Shown here: positions 45,425-54,863 of the stretch, in pieces
Position numbering within the stretch: position 1 is the first letter of the stretch
Layout: each line of letters opens with the position of its first letter
Source of the DNA: Ignavibacteriota bacterium
GTDB lineage: Bacteria > Bacteroidota > Ignavibacteria > Ignavibacteriales > Ignavibacteriaceae
Length of the DNA stretch: 64,000 bases
Assembly: GCA_013285425.1 (NCBI GenBank)
Contig: CP053447.1
Span: 3,106,001 to 3,170,000 of the forward strand
Reading direction: 5' to 3'
Made by a program: the position numbers and the translations under genes
Notes under the pieces: generated by a model
What the model was told of the DNA's origin: nothing
The model's input: the letters and a program-made list of their open reading frames with translations, nothing else
Databases searched by the model: none

Positions 45425-46435
45425 TCAATTCACTATATAATTTTCAAATCCCGTTGAATAAGAAATTCTCCCGCGCTCATCAATTATCATCACCTCTGTA
45501 TCATCAAGGGATTCAATTAATTTCATTCCTTTTTCTTCTCCCATTACAAAAACTGCGGTTGCAAGCGCATCAGCAAAAGCGTTTGATTTATTTATTATCG
45601 TAACACTTTGCAATCCTTTTGATGGGTAACCTGTTTCAGGATCAAGAATATGATGATAACGAACTCCATCAACTTCAAAATATTGTTCATAATCTCCCGA
45701 TGTTGCGACAGTATATCCATTCAACTTAATTCTTTTTATTATTGAATTAATTTCATCCGGATGCTGTATTCCAACAATCCAATTATTTCCGATAACACTT
45801 ACTTCACCGCCGGCATTTACAAGAGCTTGTTTAATTCCAGATTTTCTTAAAATATTAATTGCTTTATCTACAGCATAACCCTTTGCTATTGCACCAAAGT
45901 TAAGTTCAACTTTTCTCTGTTTAAAGATTTTATTTTCGCCAAAAAGTTTTACATCCTTCCAGCCGCTCAGTTTCAGTGCCGAATCTATTACTGATGCCTC
46001 CGGAATATGGCGATTATCAGAATCAAATCCCCATACTCTAATAATATTATTAAGGCTTACATCAAAACAACCGTTTGATAATTTTGTAATTGAATCACAA
46101 AGAACAATTAGATTATAGATTTCAGATTCTACATTAATTATAGTATCGGCGGAATTATTTATCCTTGATACCGGACTTTTATTATCAAAAGTTGTGAACA
46201 AATCTTCAATCCTTTTCATCTCAGCGAATGCTTTAGAAATTGCATCTTCGGCTTTTTTGTCATCTGCATCACGCACTTGTATTTCTACAACCGTACCAAG
46301 TAAAATCTGTGTTCGTTTGATTGTCTTTATTTCATCGCTGCTGTTTCTTGCGATGAAAAATCCAATAAGAAAAAGAATAATTGATAAAACTATCCAGCTT
46401 ATAGAATAAATAAAATTTTTCTTGTTTAATGCCAC
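45425..46435 (-). CDS. apbE: FAD:protein FMN transferase
   Basis: 336 aa with an N-terminal membrane anchor. Motifs: VDKAINILRKSGIKQALVNA then GGEVSVIG, and HHILDPETGYPSKGLQSVTI. ApbE attaches FMN covalently to Ser/Thr of RnfD and RnfG. Its place inside the Rnf block fits that role. Full length. Confidence 0.92.
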   Translation of the reverse strand: MALNKKNFIYSISWIVLSIILFLIGFFIARNSSDEIKTIKRTQILLGTVVEIQVRDADDKKAEDAISKAFAEMKRIEDLFTTFDNKSPVSRINNSADTIINVESEIYNLIVLCDSITKLSNGCFDVSLNNIIRVWGFDSDNRHIPEASVIDSALKLSGWKDVKLFGENKIFKQRKVELNFGAIAKGYAVDKAINILRKSGIKQALVNAGGEVSVIGNNWIVGIQHPDEINSIIKRIKLNGYTVATSGDYEQYFEVDGVRYHHILDPETGYPSKGLQSVTIINKSNAFADALATAVFVMGEEKGMKLIESLDDTEVMIIDERGRISYSTGFENYIVN

Positions 46436-46578
46436 TCTTAACCTGTCTGTTCTCTAAGTCAGCAACCGGAACGGGTTGAGATGCAATTAAGCTGAACTCC
46501 GTCATCCTTCGACAGACTCAGGATAATAAATGTATTTACATCAAAGATTCTATACATATTTTTAAAAATTGTTTTTCA

Positions 46579-47307
46579 TCATACAATTTTTATTAAAACT
46601 TTATTCGGAGCACAAGCAATTATACTTCCTGCTTCGTTTGCAATTGAATGTTTACAAATCCCATGTCTGCAGCTTGAAGTATGAACCTGTACGAGTCTGT
46701 TTTCTATTTTCAATCCTGTTTTACCCTGTACACCATCAATCAAAACATTTTTATAATTCTTATCTAAGGAGATTCTGTCAACCAGACCTTTTTCATTTTC
46801 AATCACAACTTCTTTCTTATCTGAGTTAAAGAACGAATCAAAAAAATCTGTTTCTTTATATTCGGCAGTAAACAAAATATCGGATTTTATGTTTTTTAAT
46901 CCTGCTCTGATATTTTCAAAAGCAGAGTTCAGGTCATCAATTGAATAAACAGAATTGTTTGCATCGCTGATAATAATATCCGAATCAATCTGCTTATTAC
47001 TCCTTGTTAATCTGTATGTAACAGAACCGGTGTTTGTGAAGCTGTCTTTTTTTGATCTCAGGTCAATCCGATTTATCAACTCCCCTATCTTTGAATCAGA
47101 AATTACTATCGGTTCGGAATTGCTTTTTACCTTATTCTTAAATGCTGTAACAATACTTGCAATTATCTTTTCATCAGCGGGAATAAATCCATGCACAGAA
47201 AAGTAAACTGATTTTTTATTTCCCGCGAGCTTACCTGTAGTAAAACCAGCGCCAAGTGCTACAGATGATAATCCGGCAATCTTTAAGAAATTTCTTCGCG
47301 ATATCAT
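46579..47307 (-). CDS. Tat-exported NusG domain II protein of the Rnf block
   Basis: 242 aa from the ATG at 47307 behind the SD AAGGAGAT; the longer frame adds 21 residues. A Tat signal SRRNFLKIAGLSSVALGAG opens it. The middle is unrecognised. The last 75 residues are a NusG domain II with SSCRHGICKH and SIIACAPNKVLIKI. NusG-II proteins are common next to Rnf genes in Firmicutes and elsewhere; here the domain is fused to a large exported N-terminus. Confidence 0.75.
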   Translation of the reverse strand: MISRRNFLKIAGLSSVALGAGFTTGKLAGNKKSVYFSVHGFIPADEKIIASIVTAFKNKVKSNSEPIVISDSKIGELINRIDLRSKKDSFTNTGSVTYRLTRSNKQIDSDIIISDANNSVYSIDDLNSAFENIRAGLKNIKSDILFTAEYKETDFFDSFFNSDKKEVVIENEKGLVDRISLDKNYKNVLIDGVQGKTGLKIENRLVQVHTSSCRHGICKHSIANEAGSIIACAPNKVLIKIV

Positions 47308-47414
47308 TTTATCTCCTTTGTTATCAAGCGTAAGATGAAAAACATTAAACGAACCATAAAAAGTTTTCATATTGTCACCCTTAGTTAAGTTTTGGATGAC
47401 GAATAAAAAATTAT

Positions 47415-47987
47415 CTAAATCATTCCTGCAAAGCCCATAAAGGCAAGTGCAAGAATTCCAGCAACAATTAACGTAATCGGTGCGCCTTGAAATGGTTTTG
47501 GAACATCTGCCAAATCAAGCTCTTCTCTTATTCCAGCCATTATCACAAGCGCAAGTGTAAAACCTGCACCGGCACCAACTCCAAACACAACGCTTTCCAG
47601 AAAATCATACTCGCGCATTGAAGCAAGCAATGCCAAGCCAAGTATCGCACAGTTGGTAGTTATCAGCGGAAGAAATATTCCAAGTGCACGATAAAGAGGC
47701 TGCGAAACTTTTTTAATAACCATTTCAACAAACTGAACTAATGCTGCAATTACCAGAATAAAAGATGGTATTTGTAAAAACTCCAGCTTAAACGGTACTA
47801 AAATAAGATTGAACAACAACCAGCTTACGACCGCAGTTAGAGCCATCACAAAAGTAGTTGCCATTCCCATTGAAACTGCTGAAGATGTTTTGTTTGAAAC
47901 TCCAATAAACGGGCATATACCAAGAAAGTATGATAGAACAAAGTTGTTTACCAAAGCAGCCGAGATAAAAATTAATAATAGTTCCAT
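47415..47987 (-). CDS. rnfA: RnfABCDGE complex subunit A
   Basis: 190 aa, six transmembrane helices with the family start FVLSYFLGICPFIGVS and the inner motif TNCAILGLALL. With RnfE it forms the membrane core and binds a 2Fe-2S cluster between the two. It follows rnfE by one base on the minus strand. Confidence 0.95.
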   Translation of the reverse strand: MELLLIFISAALVNNFVLSYFLGICPFIGVSNKTSSAVSMGMATTFVMALTAVVSWLLFNLILVPFKLEFLQIPSFILVIAALVQFVEMVIKKVSQPLYRALGIFLPLITTNCAILGLALLASMREYDFLESVVFGVGAGAGFTLALVIMAGIREELDLADVPKPFQGAPITLIVAGILALAFMGFAGMI

Positions 47988-47988
47988 T

Positions 47989-48681
47989 TTACACTCCAGC
48001 CTCTTTTAATACTTCATCAGTTATTTCTTCTCTGCCTACTCTTCTATATTGAGCAATCAGTGATTCTCTAACAAGATTCTTTTTTCTTTCAACATACAGA
48101 TTGGCAAAACCCATCAATAAACCAAGCGCTAAAAATGCACCGGCTGGTAAAATCATAATTAACCATGGTTCAAATCCGTTTGGTAATACCTGATATCCGA
48201 GAATTGTTCTGGATCCGATAATTTCTCTGATGCTTCCAAGAACAAACAACGAAATAAAAAATCCAGCTCCGTTTCCCAATGCATCAAGCACCGATCTTAA
48301 CGGACCATTTTTAGATGCAAAGGCTTCTGCTCTGCCAAGTATTATACAATTAACAACTATAAGAGGAATAAACGGACCGAGCGCTTTACTCAATTCTACA
48401 AATTGAGCTTTCATTACAAGATCAACTATAGTAACAAATGCAGCTATGATAACAATGTATGATGCAATTCTTACCTGATTGGGAATTAACTTTCTGACAA
48501 GTGATATCATCAGACTTGAAAACACAAGCACAAAGGTTGTAGCCAGCGCCATTGCAATTCCGTTTATCGCAGAAACCGTAACGGCAAGAGTCGGGCACAT
48601 ACCAAGTATCTGTTTAAAGGTCGGATTGATCTCCCACAATCCTTTTGTAAACTCTCTGAGGAGCGGAACTTGTTTTTTCAT
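47989..48681 (-). CDS. rnfE: RnfABCDGE complex subunit E
   Basis: 230 aa, six transmembrane helices. Start REFTKGLWEINPTFKQILGM, then CPTLAVTVSAINGIAMAL; the inner motif VNCIILGRAEAFASKNG is intact. It overlaps rnfG by ATGA and is next to rnfA, its structural homologue. Confidence 0.95.
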   Translation of the reverse strand: MKKQVPLLREFTKGLWEINPTFKQILGMCPTLAVTVSAINGIAMALATTFVLVFSSLMISLVRKLIPNQVRIASYIVIIAAFVTIVDLVMKAQFVELSKALGPFIPLIVVNCIILGRAEAFASKNGPLRSVLDALGNGAGFFISLFVLGSIREIIGSRTILGYQVLPNGFEPWLIMILPAGAFLALGLLMGFANLYVERKKNLVRESLIAQYRRVGREEITDEVLKEAGV

Positions 48682-49244
48682 TTTGATGCTCCTTTATTTT
48701 CAATGCTTTTCAATTTTGCAATTCCTTCGTTAACAATTATAACAACAGCCCGTGATGAGATTGTTGCACCTGTTATAGATTGAACTTCGTTTTGATTGGA
48801 TGGCTCTGCACCTTTTACAAGTTTCACCGAAGGATTGACATCCAGTCCGTTATATTGATCTTTGTAAGGCGGTTCAAGAATTTTTGTTCCAAGTCCGGGT
48901 GTTTCTGATTGTTCAAGTATTTCAATCGAAGTAGTTTTATTTAAGTCTTCTGTTAAACCTATCATCAATTTGATTTTTCCCTGAAATCCGTTACCGTCAT
49001 ACACAAGGGAATATCCGACTGCGGAATCTTTTTCGTTATATACTTTATAAACTTCAAATCCCGCTTCTTTAATCTCTTCATATCTTTTGCCGTCAAGATG
49101 AACAAGAAAAATTGCACGCTCTGTTTCCGCTTTAAGATTGAGTGCAATTTTGGGTGCAGCCCAGTTATTAACAAGTGAAAGTGAACCGCCGGCAATTACT
49201 CCGATGATAGTTAGTGCTGCAATTATTACCACAATCTGTTTCAT
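48678..49244 (-). CDS. rnfG: RnfABCDGE complex subunit G
   Basis: 188 aa. One N-terminal transmembrane helix and an FMN-binding domain. The flavinylation motif is SITGATISSRAV (S-x-T-G-A-T), with the FMN Thr modified by ApbE. QSETPGLGTKI is also present. It overlaps rnfD and rnfE by 4 bases each. Confidence 0.95.
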   Translation of the reverse strand: MKQIVVIIAALTIIGVIAGGSLSLVNNWAAPKIALNLKAETERAIFLVHLDGKRYEEIKEAGFEVYKVYNEKDSAVGYSLVYDGNGFQGKIKLMIGLTEDLNKTTSIEILEQSETPGLGTKILEPPYKDQYNGLDVNPSVKLVKGAEPSNQNEVQSITGATISSRAVVIIVNEGIAKLKSIENKGASK

Positions 49245-50227
49245 TTATTTTTAACCTCCTTAACAACACCAAAAATTACCGGCTTAGTGTATCTGTTAAT
49301 AAGAGGCACAAAACCATTCATAAACAGAATCGAATACATAACTCCCTCTGGCAAACCACCGTAAATCCTTATTACAATAAGCACAAGGGAAATTCCAAAT
49401 CCAAAAATCCACATACCTTTATTTGTAATTGGCGATGTAACCCAATCGGTTGCCATAAACATTGCACCGAAAAGAAAACTGCCGGCAAAGATGTGGAAAA
49501 CCGGTGTAGGGTTTTGCGGATCAATCAGCCAGAAAATTCCGCCGAACAAAATCATCCCGATTATCATCGAAAAAGGGATCCGCCAATTAACAATCCCGGC
49601 TGCAATTAAGATTATTCCACCTATCAAAACTGCAATTGCAGATGTTTCTCCAAGTGAGCCGCCGATATTTCCAATGGTCATTGCTGTTGTATCGGTAAAT
49701 ATTTTATCAAACTTTAATGCTGCAAGCGGAGTAGCGCTTGTAACTGAATCAACCGCAAAATTTGGTTTAGTCCAGGTTGTTATTTGAACAGGAAAGGCAG
49801 CCTGTAAAAACGCTCTGCCTACTAATGCGGGATTAAAAATGTTATAACCCAATCCGCCAAAAATTTGTTTGCCCAATCCAATTGCTACAACTGAACCAAT
49901 TGCAGTTGCAGATAAAGAAAAATTTGGAGGAAGAGTTAGTGCAAGCAGCAGACCGGTTAATGCGGCACTCCCGTCAAACCAGGTAATTTGTTTTTTTCTT
50001 ATCGCCTGAATAGAGACTTCTGTTCCGACTGCAAATACGACCGCAATGAGTATGATAAATATTTGTGTCCAGCCGAAAAAAGTTAGCGCTGCGGCAATTG
50101 ATGGCAATAGTGCAGCAGCAACAAACCACATTACTTTTGATGTAGTCCATTTTGAGTGCAAATGCGGCGATGTCGTTAAACTAAAATAAACTTTTTGTTT
50201 TGGCTCTATAGTAGTAGTTGTTTCCAT
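49241..50227 (-). CDS. rnfD: RnfABCDGE complex subunit D
   Basis: 328 aa, about nine transmembrane helices. The flavinylation site lies in SVTSATPLAALK, with the D-x-x-T/S-A-T pattern used by ApbE. The ion channel region DWVTSPITNKG is present. It lies between rnfC and rnfG, coupled to rnfG by overlap. Confidence 0.95.
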   Translation of the reverse strand: METTTTIEPKQKVYFSLTTSPHLHSKWTTSKVMWFVAAALLPSIAAALTFFGWTQIFIILIAVVFAVGTEVSIQAIRKKQITWFDGSAALTGLLLALTLPPNFSLSATAIGSVVAIGLGKQIFGGLGYNIFNPALVGRAFLQAAFPVQITTWTKPNFAVDSVTSATPLAALKFDKIFTDTTAMTIGNIGGSLGETSAIAVLIGGIILIAAGIVNWRIPFSMIIGMILFGGIFWLIDPQNPTPVFHIFAGSFLFGAMFMATDWVTSPITNKGMWIFGFGISLVLIVIRIYGGLPEGVMYSILFMNGFVPLINRYTKPVIFGVVKEVKNK

Positions 50228-50311
50228 GTTTTCTTTCTTAGTGTTTCTTTGTGCTCTACGCGTCTTAGTGGTGAAAAGGTCTTACCACCTAGGCACTAAG
50301 AACACTTAGGT
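50228..50311. repeat. Hairpin repeat between rnfC and rnfD
   Basis: Inverted CTTAGTGGT...ACCACCTAGGCACTAAG around 50261-50300, flanked by further CTTAGTG and CACTAAG copies. This is a dispersed intergenic repeat type, possibly affecting mRNA stability in the operon. Confidence 0.5.
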
Positions 50312-50929
50312 TCACTTAGGGGACGCAATTCTCTCTTTCTGTATTTGTAAAATCTTTTGTTTCCCTAATCTTATCCACTGCACCAAAGGAATATTTGCCG
50401 GACAAGTATAAGCACAGGTTCCGCACTCCATACAAACTGTAATGCCTGTATCCTCAGCATCTTCAAATCTGTTCAGCTGTGTATATCGTGCAAGCTTAGT
50501 CGGCATTAGATTTAATGGACAGGCTTCTATGCACTGCCCGCATCTTAAGCAGGGTGTTTCTGGATTTTGTGCAACTTCATCCTTAGTTAAAATTAAAATT
50601 CCTGATGTTGCTTTCATTACCGGTGCCTGTAAATCAAATTGAGCAACACCCATCATTGGACCGCCGACAACAATTTTCATTGCATCCTCAGTAACACCTC
50701 CGCAAAAATCAATTACGTTTTGAATTGGTGTACCAACCGGTACAATTAAGTTCTTTGGATTTTTAATCCCTTTGCCCGATACAGTTAAAGCAGCGGTTAT
50801 TAAAACTTCACCCTTCACTATTGCATCATGGATTGCAATTGCTGTTCCGATATTTTGAATAACAGCTCCTACATCCAGGGGCAATTTACCGGGAGGAACT
50901 TCTCTTCCCGTTACCGCCTTAATCAGCAT
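50312..50929 (-). CDS. rnfC: RnfC, C-terminal fragment
   Basis: 205 aa with the two 4Fe-4S ferredoxin motifs CLRCGQCIEACPLN and CMECGTCAYTCPAN, and the RnfC end VQWIRLGKQKILQIQ. It is the 3' part of rnfC; the frame is open further upstream (IGIEDNKPEAIKLLSDKTKY) and joins the 51046 fragment. Downstream of it lies rnfD. Confidence 0.88.
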   Translation of the reverse strand: MLIKAVTGREVPPGKLPLDVGAVIQNIGTAIAIHDAIVKGEVLITAALTVSGKGIKNPKNLIVPVGTPIQNVIDFCGGVTEDAMKIVVGGPMMGVAQFDLQAPVMKATSGILILTKDEVAQNPETPCLRCGQCIEACPLNLMPTKLARYTQLNRFEDAEDTGITVCMECGTCAYTCPANIPLVQWIRLGKQKILQIQKERIASPK

Positions 50930-51045
50930 CTTTTCTGCACCTTGCGGATATTTTGTTCTTAATGATATTACTTCAATTCCCTGTTCATACTTCGTCTTAT
51001 CTGATAAAAGTTTTATCGCTTCCGGTTTATTATCCTCAATTCCAA

Positions 51046-51648
51046 TTACACGCGGTTAACACCGAGCGCCTTCATTATTAATTTTAACCCGGAAATCAAA
51101 TCATCGGGGCGTTCTATCATAAAACGAAAATCTCTTGTAAGATAAGGCTCGCATTCACATCCGTTTAGAATAACCACATCAATTATTTTATCTTTTGGCG
51201 GAGTTAGTTTAACTGCAGTTGGAAAGGCTGCACCGCCTTGCCCAACAATTCCTGCAAGTGCAACTCTTTCTCTTATTTCATCAGGTGTAACTGTGTCGGG
51301 ATTTAATCCGGTAAAAAGAAATTTTTGTGATTCAGCAGTTTCGTTTGTTTTAATCACTATTGAATCTTTCGGAAATCCGCTTGAAGTATGCTCTTTGCCG
51401 AGGCTAATAACTTTTCCGGCAATTGAAGAATGAATCGGAGCAGATATAAATCCTTCTGCCTGAGCAACCATTTGTCCGGGATGAACTTCATCTCCTTTTT
51501 TTACAAGAGCCTTTGCTTCTTTGCCAAGATGCTGCGAAAGGGGAAGCGTTATTTCATCTGGAATCGGGATTGTTTCAAAAGCAAGATGCTCAGTTAATTC
51601 TTTATATTCTTTTGGATGAATACCGCCGCTAAAAGTTTTTGAACTCAT
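51046..51648 (-). CDS. rnfC: RnfC, N-terminal fragment
   Basis: 200 aa from the ATG at 51648: FSGGIHPKEYKELTE opening, biotinyl-lipoyl-like segment, GIVGQGGAAFPTAVKL NADH/FMN-site loop and LNGCECEPYLTRDFR. The frame stops at VNRV where intact RnfC continues IIGIEDNKPE. A single missing base at about 51046-51052 (expected GTG-ATA-ATT) explains it. The intact protein would be about 445 aa and is the NADH-side subunit. Confidence 0.88.
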   Translation of the reverse strand: MSSKTFSGGIHPKEYKELTEHLAFETIPIPDEITLPLSQHLGKEAKALVKKGDEVHPGQMVAQAEGFISAPIHSSIAGKVISLGKEHTSSGFPKDSIVIKTNETAESQKFLFTGLNPDTVTPDEIRERVALAGIVGQGGAAFPTAVKLTPPKDKIIDVVILNGCECEPYLTRDFRFMIERPDDLISGLKLIMKALGVNRV

Positions 51649-51940
51649 AAACAACTAATTCTATAAAGTTTAATATTTAACAACATTAAATAAATAAGAA
51701 ATTCACGCGCTTCAATTTTTCTAAAACTATGCCACACATAAAGAACAAAATATTGTGATTATATCAATTAAAGTGATTTATTGATTGATAATTGCGAAAT
51801 GATGTTTGTCAAAAAGCGGAAATGAGAATTATGTTTCTAAAAAATGAAAAACACCTTTATCGGAAATGTTGAGTAGTAATGCTCAATGTTCAATGTTCAA
51901 TAAAGAATTAATTGAACATTGAGCAGTTTAACAATGATAG
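51649..51940. other. Intergenic region with a long hairpin
   Basis: A perfect 14-bp inverted repeat GCTCAATGTTCAAT/ATTGAACATTGAGC at 51881-51924 with a 16-nt loop lies just past the stop of the Asp-box protein gene. It may act as its terminator, though no T tract follows. The rnfC upstream region is at the left. Confidence 0.5.
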
Positions 51941-53464
51941 TTATTTGAGAAGTATCATTTTTTCAGAGCTTACAAAATCACCAGCTTGTATTTTGTAAAT
52001 ATACACTCCGTTTGCAAGCGAACCCGCATCGAATTTTACTTCATAACTTCCTTTTGGTTTTTCTTCATTAACGAGAGTTGTAATTTCATTACCGAGTATG
52101 TCGTAAACCTTGAGTGAAACAAAGCCATCTTGTGGTAATTGGAATTTAATTATTGTGCCCGGATTAAAGGGGTTGGGATAGTTTTGCTCCAATGAATAGC
52201 TTAACTCCTGAAAGCTCTTAGTTTCGATTACATTTGAGTACTTATAACTGCCATCAAAATCTATTTGCTTTAATCTGTAGAAGTATCTGCCATTGACTGT
52301 ATTATCATCAACAAAACTATAAAAGTGTTTTTCTGCTGTTGTTCCGAAGCCGGGGACAAAACCAATTTTTTCAAAATCAATTCCATCATTACCTCTTTGT
52401 ATTTCAAAACCAGAGTTATTAAGCTCCGAAACAGTAGTCCAATTCAATTCGATCTTTCCATTATTTGATACTGCGGTAAAAGCAGAAAGTTCAACGGGAA
52501 TAATTGTTGAATCAGTGTATATCCACACACCACCGTTTGCTGTGCCTGACACACAAACCATAATTTTGTTATTATAAGTTAACATCTCATTTGAGCTGAA
52601 AGTTAAATTATGATTTGAAAATGAGGCTCCGCCATCAGTGGATTTAAACACTCCGCCGTTTCCGGCAAGGTAAATATTATCTGCTAAATCCAAAGTTCCC
52701 CCACGCATAGCTCCTGTCTGATTGCCGGTTACAGTCCAGGTCATCCCTCCGTCAGTTGATTTGTTAAATGGATATGGAGATGAGGTTGTTACAGCATAAA
52801 TGATGTCGGTTGAAGTCTGTAAGATTTCCCAAACATTTGTGGAAAGCGTTGCATTGCCAAATGTTGCACCGCCATCAGTTGAAATAAAAAATCCATTTGC
52901 CGAAGTGGAAGATGATCCGGCATAAATAATATCAGAATTAAATTTATCTACTTTAATCTCTACGATGCTATAAGCAGATAGACCCGTGTTGATAAAAGTA
53001 GCGCCATAATCAGTACTCCGCCAGATCCCGCCGCTGGTAGCTCCTGCAAAGATATGTCCATTCTTTCCGCAGGCAACTGAATTAATATTATGCCCTCCAA
53101 AAGCACTTGTCGGAATTGTTGTAAAATTTTGTCCGCCATCTGTTGAATAAATCAAGCCATTAGAAACATTTGCAACATAAACATTATTAAGGGAATCACA
53201 GGCAATGTACAGATAGTTGGAAGTTCCGGTTGAAAAAACATTTGTCCAGGTATCACCGCCATCTGTGGATTTAAATATTCCTCTTGCTGAACCTGAAGTG
53301 CCTGCATAAATATTACCTGCGTAATCTTTTGCAATTGACCACATAGAAAAGCCATCAACCTTTTTGACCCACGTTTGTGAATAGCTGGTTTGAGATACAC
53401 AGAAAAGAAATGCTAAGATTGAAACAATTTTCAACTTAGCGAAACCGGATATGAAATGTTTCAT
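51941..53464 (-). CDS. Asp-box (BNR) propeller protein with T9SS sorting domain
   Basis: 507 aa with a signal peptide ending YSQ. Repeated Asp-box units STDGGDTWTNV, STDGGQNFTTI, STDYGATF, STDGGATF and STDGGMTWTV indicate a sialidase/VPS10-like beta-propeller. A linker with a VELSAFTAVSNNGKIELNW (fibronectin-III-like) segment follows. The T9SS tail starts NYPNPFNPGTII and ends SSEKMILLK. Secreted through the type IX system and cell-attached; the ligand is unknown. Confidence 0.85.
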   Translation of the reverse strand: MKHFISGFAKLKIVSILAFLFCVSQTSYSQTWVKKVDGFSMWSIAKDYAGNIYAGTSGSARGIFKSTDGGDTWTNVFSTGTSNYLYIACDSLNNVYVANVSNGLIYSTDGGQNFTTIPTSAFGGHNINSVACGKNGHIFAGATSGGIWRSTDYGATFINTGLSAYSIVEIKVDKFNSDIIYAGSSSTSANGFFISTDGGATFGNATLSTNVWEILQTSTDIIYAVTTSSPYPFNKSTDGGMTWTVTGNQTGAMRGGTLDLADNIYLAGNGGVFKSTDGGASFSNHNLTFSSNEMLTYNNKIMVCVSGTANGGVWIYTDSTIIPVELSAFTAVSNNGKIELNWTTVSELNNSGFEIQRGNDGIDFEKIGFVPGFGTTAEKHFYSFVDDNTVNGRYFYRLKQIDFDGSYKYSNVIETKSFQELSYSLEQNYPNPFNPGTIIKFQLPQDGFVSLKVYDILGNEITTLVNEEKPKGSYEVKFDAGSLANGVYIYKIQAGDFVSSEKMILLK

Positions 53465-53911
53465 AAGTATAATCCTTTCTTTTTAAAATAAATTAAATGA
53501 TTTATAGAAAATAACTGCCCTTACAAGTAATTTTTTTCAAAAATATATTATTGAATTCGGATTATTGTTGATTTAACTTAGAAAATTGTATCAATAAAAC
53601 CAAGTTTTAAATTTAAGTCGGGATGATTAGAAGTCGCCCTGTTTTCAATAGTGAAGTATCAGCTTAATAAAACTATATGCGAACACTAATATTTCCAGGA
53701 TAATATATCATCAGCAGGTTTACAATTTTACTTGGGAATTAAATATTTATAGTAGTTACAAAACACAACATCTTATTCCGGATTTAAAATCATCGGTTGG
53801 TTTTGTTGTGTTGAAAGAAAAGCGTAAGAAAAAATCAGTGTTTCACAAAAAGAAATTAGATAAGAAATTAATTTTAAGCAGTTATAAATTTTGTAATCTC
53901 AATAAAATAAA
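53465..53911. other. Long non-coding stretch
   Basis: AT-rich upstream region of the Asp-box gene. No gene, repeat or RNA was recognised. Confidence 0.3.
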
Positions 53912-53936
53912 AAGGCGTATTTATTAGATACGCCTT
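53912..53936 (-). terminator. Terminator of the DUF4352-like gene
   Basis: Perfect 9-bp stem AAGGCGTAT/ATACGCCTT with a 7-nt loop; on the minus strand followed by TTTTATTTTATTG. Confidence 0.85.
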
Positions 53937-53961
53937 AAAAATCTTTAACAGTTAAATAACT

Positions 53962-54450
53962 TTACTTAACCGTACTCCACAAATTTTGTTTCTTTACACC
54001 AAAAGAAACGATCTTAGCATCTTTCGGTACCTCAAATCCGCAAAGGAAAGATCTTGCTTTTGTTTTGGGAGGAAAGTTTTCACTAAAAGCAAGTGTGTGA
54101 TCTTTTTGATTCTGTTCAATGTTTTCATTCTTAGTTAAAAAAGTTGAAACAATCCCTTCGCCTTTTAATCCTGAGCGGTATTCATTTCCCTTGTCATCCT
54201 TGATTGTGATGCTCATTGTATAATCCGCACCCATATTAATTTTTTTATCAGATGTGTTTTCAATCGTTATATCAGCGATTAAAAATTTGTTTCCGCTTTT
54301 AGCTTTGGAGTCATTAAACTCGATAAGCTTATGAAGTTTAATTTTCACTTCGCTGTTTTTTACTTCTGATATAACAGTGTTTTTACTCTGAGGATAAACC
54401 ATCATCGTTGTTATTAATAAAAACAGAAATATTTCTTGATAAGTTTTCAT
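53962..54450 (-). CDS. Exported DUF4352-like immunoglobulin-fold protein
   Basis: 162 aa from the ATG at 54450; the longer frame adds 17 residues. It has a signal peptide ending VYPQ. The pattern FLIADITIENTSDKKINMGA and FEVPKDAKIVSFGV is that of the DUF4352/telomeric-repeat-like beta-sandwich found in many small exported proteins. Function unknown; no partner nearby. Confidence 0.65.
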   Translation of the reverse strand: MKTYQEIFLFLLITTMMVYPQSKNTVISEVKNSEVKIKLHKLIEFNDSKAKSGNKFLIADITIENTSDKKINMGADYTMSITIKDDKGNEYRSGLKGEGIVSTFLTKNENIEQNQKDHTLAFSENFPPKTKARSFLCGFEVPKDAKIVSFGVKKQNLWSTVK

Positions 54451-54863
54451 ATATAATTTTTTTGCCTCTGTATGTTTAAAAATTATTTCCTTTATTTCCA
54501 ATTAGTGTTGTTGACTATATTCACACAATTTATCAGTTAAAGAATTCTTCAACTATCGTTCCGCTTTTTAAACCTGTAAATTCGGATAAAGAAGTTATAC
54601 GCGAAAGACAAATGTCTTGTTTTTGTATTTTCAATGAAGAAAAAAATACACATACGCCCATCCCGGAAAACATTTCATCTTAATAGTCTTATCTGATTTT
54701 CTCTTTATCAGACCTTACACTAACAATATCTTAATATAATCACCCTCCGCTTTTGATGTGTCTGATGATTTTTTTTGTCTCAGGTGAACAAACAGTTTAA
54801 AATAACTTTGTTAGTATAAACCATCATAACTAAATTGCGCACAAAATTTTCAAAGGCATCGCA
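54451..54863. other. Non-coding region between divergent genes
   Basis: About 410 bp of AT-rich sequence holding the promoters of two divergent genes. No clear operator or repeat. Confidence 0.3.

Noticed and set aside
54451..54863. Possible riboswitch or small RNA in the long leader of the transporter gene
   Set aside because: No conserved stem or known riboswitch core could be found by eye.
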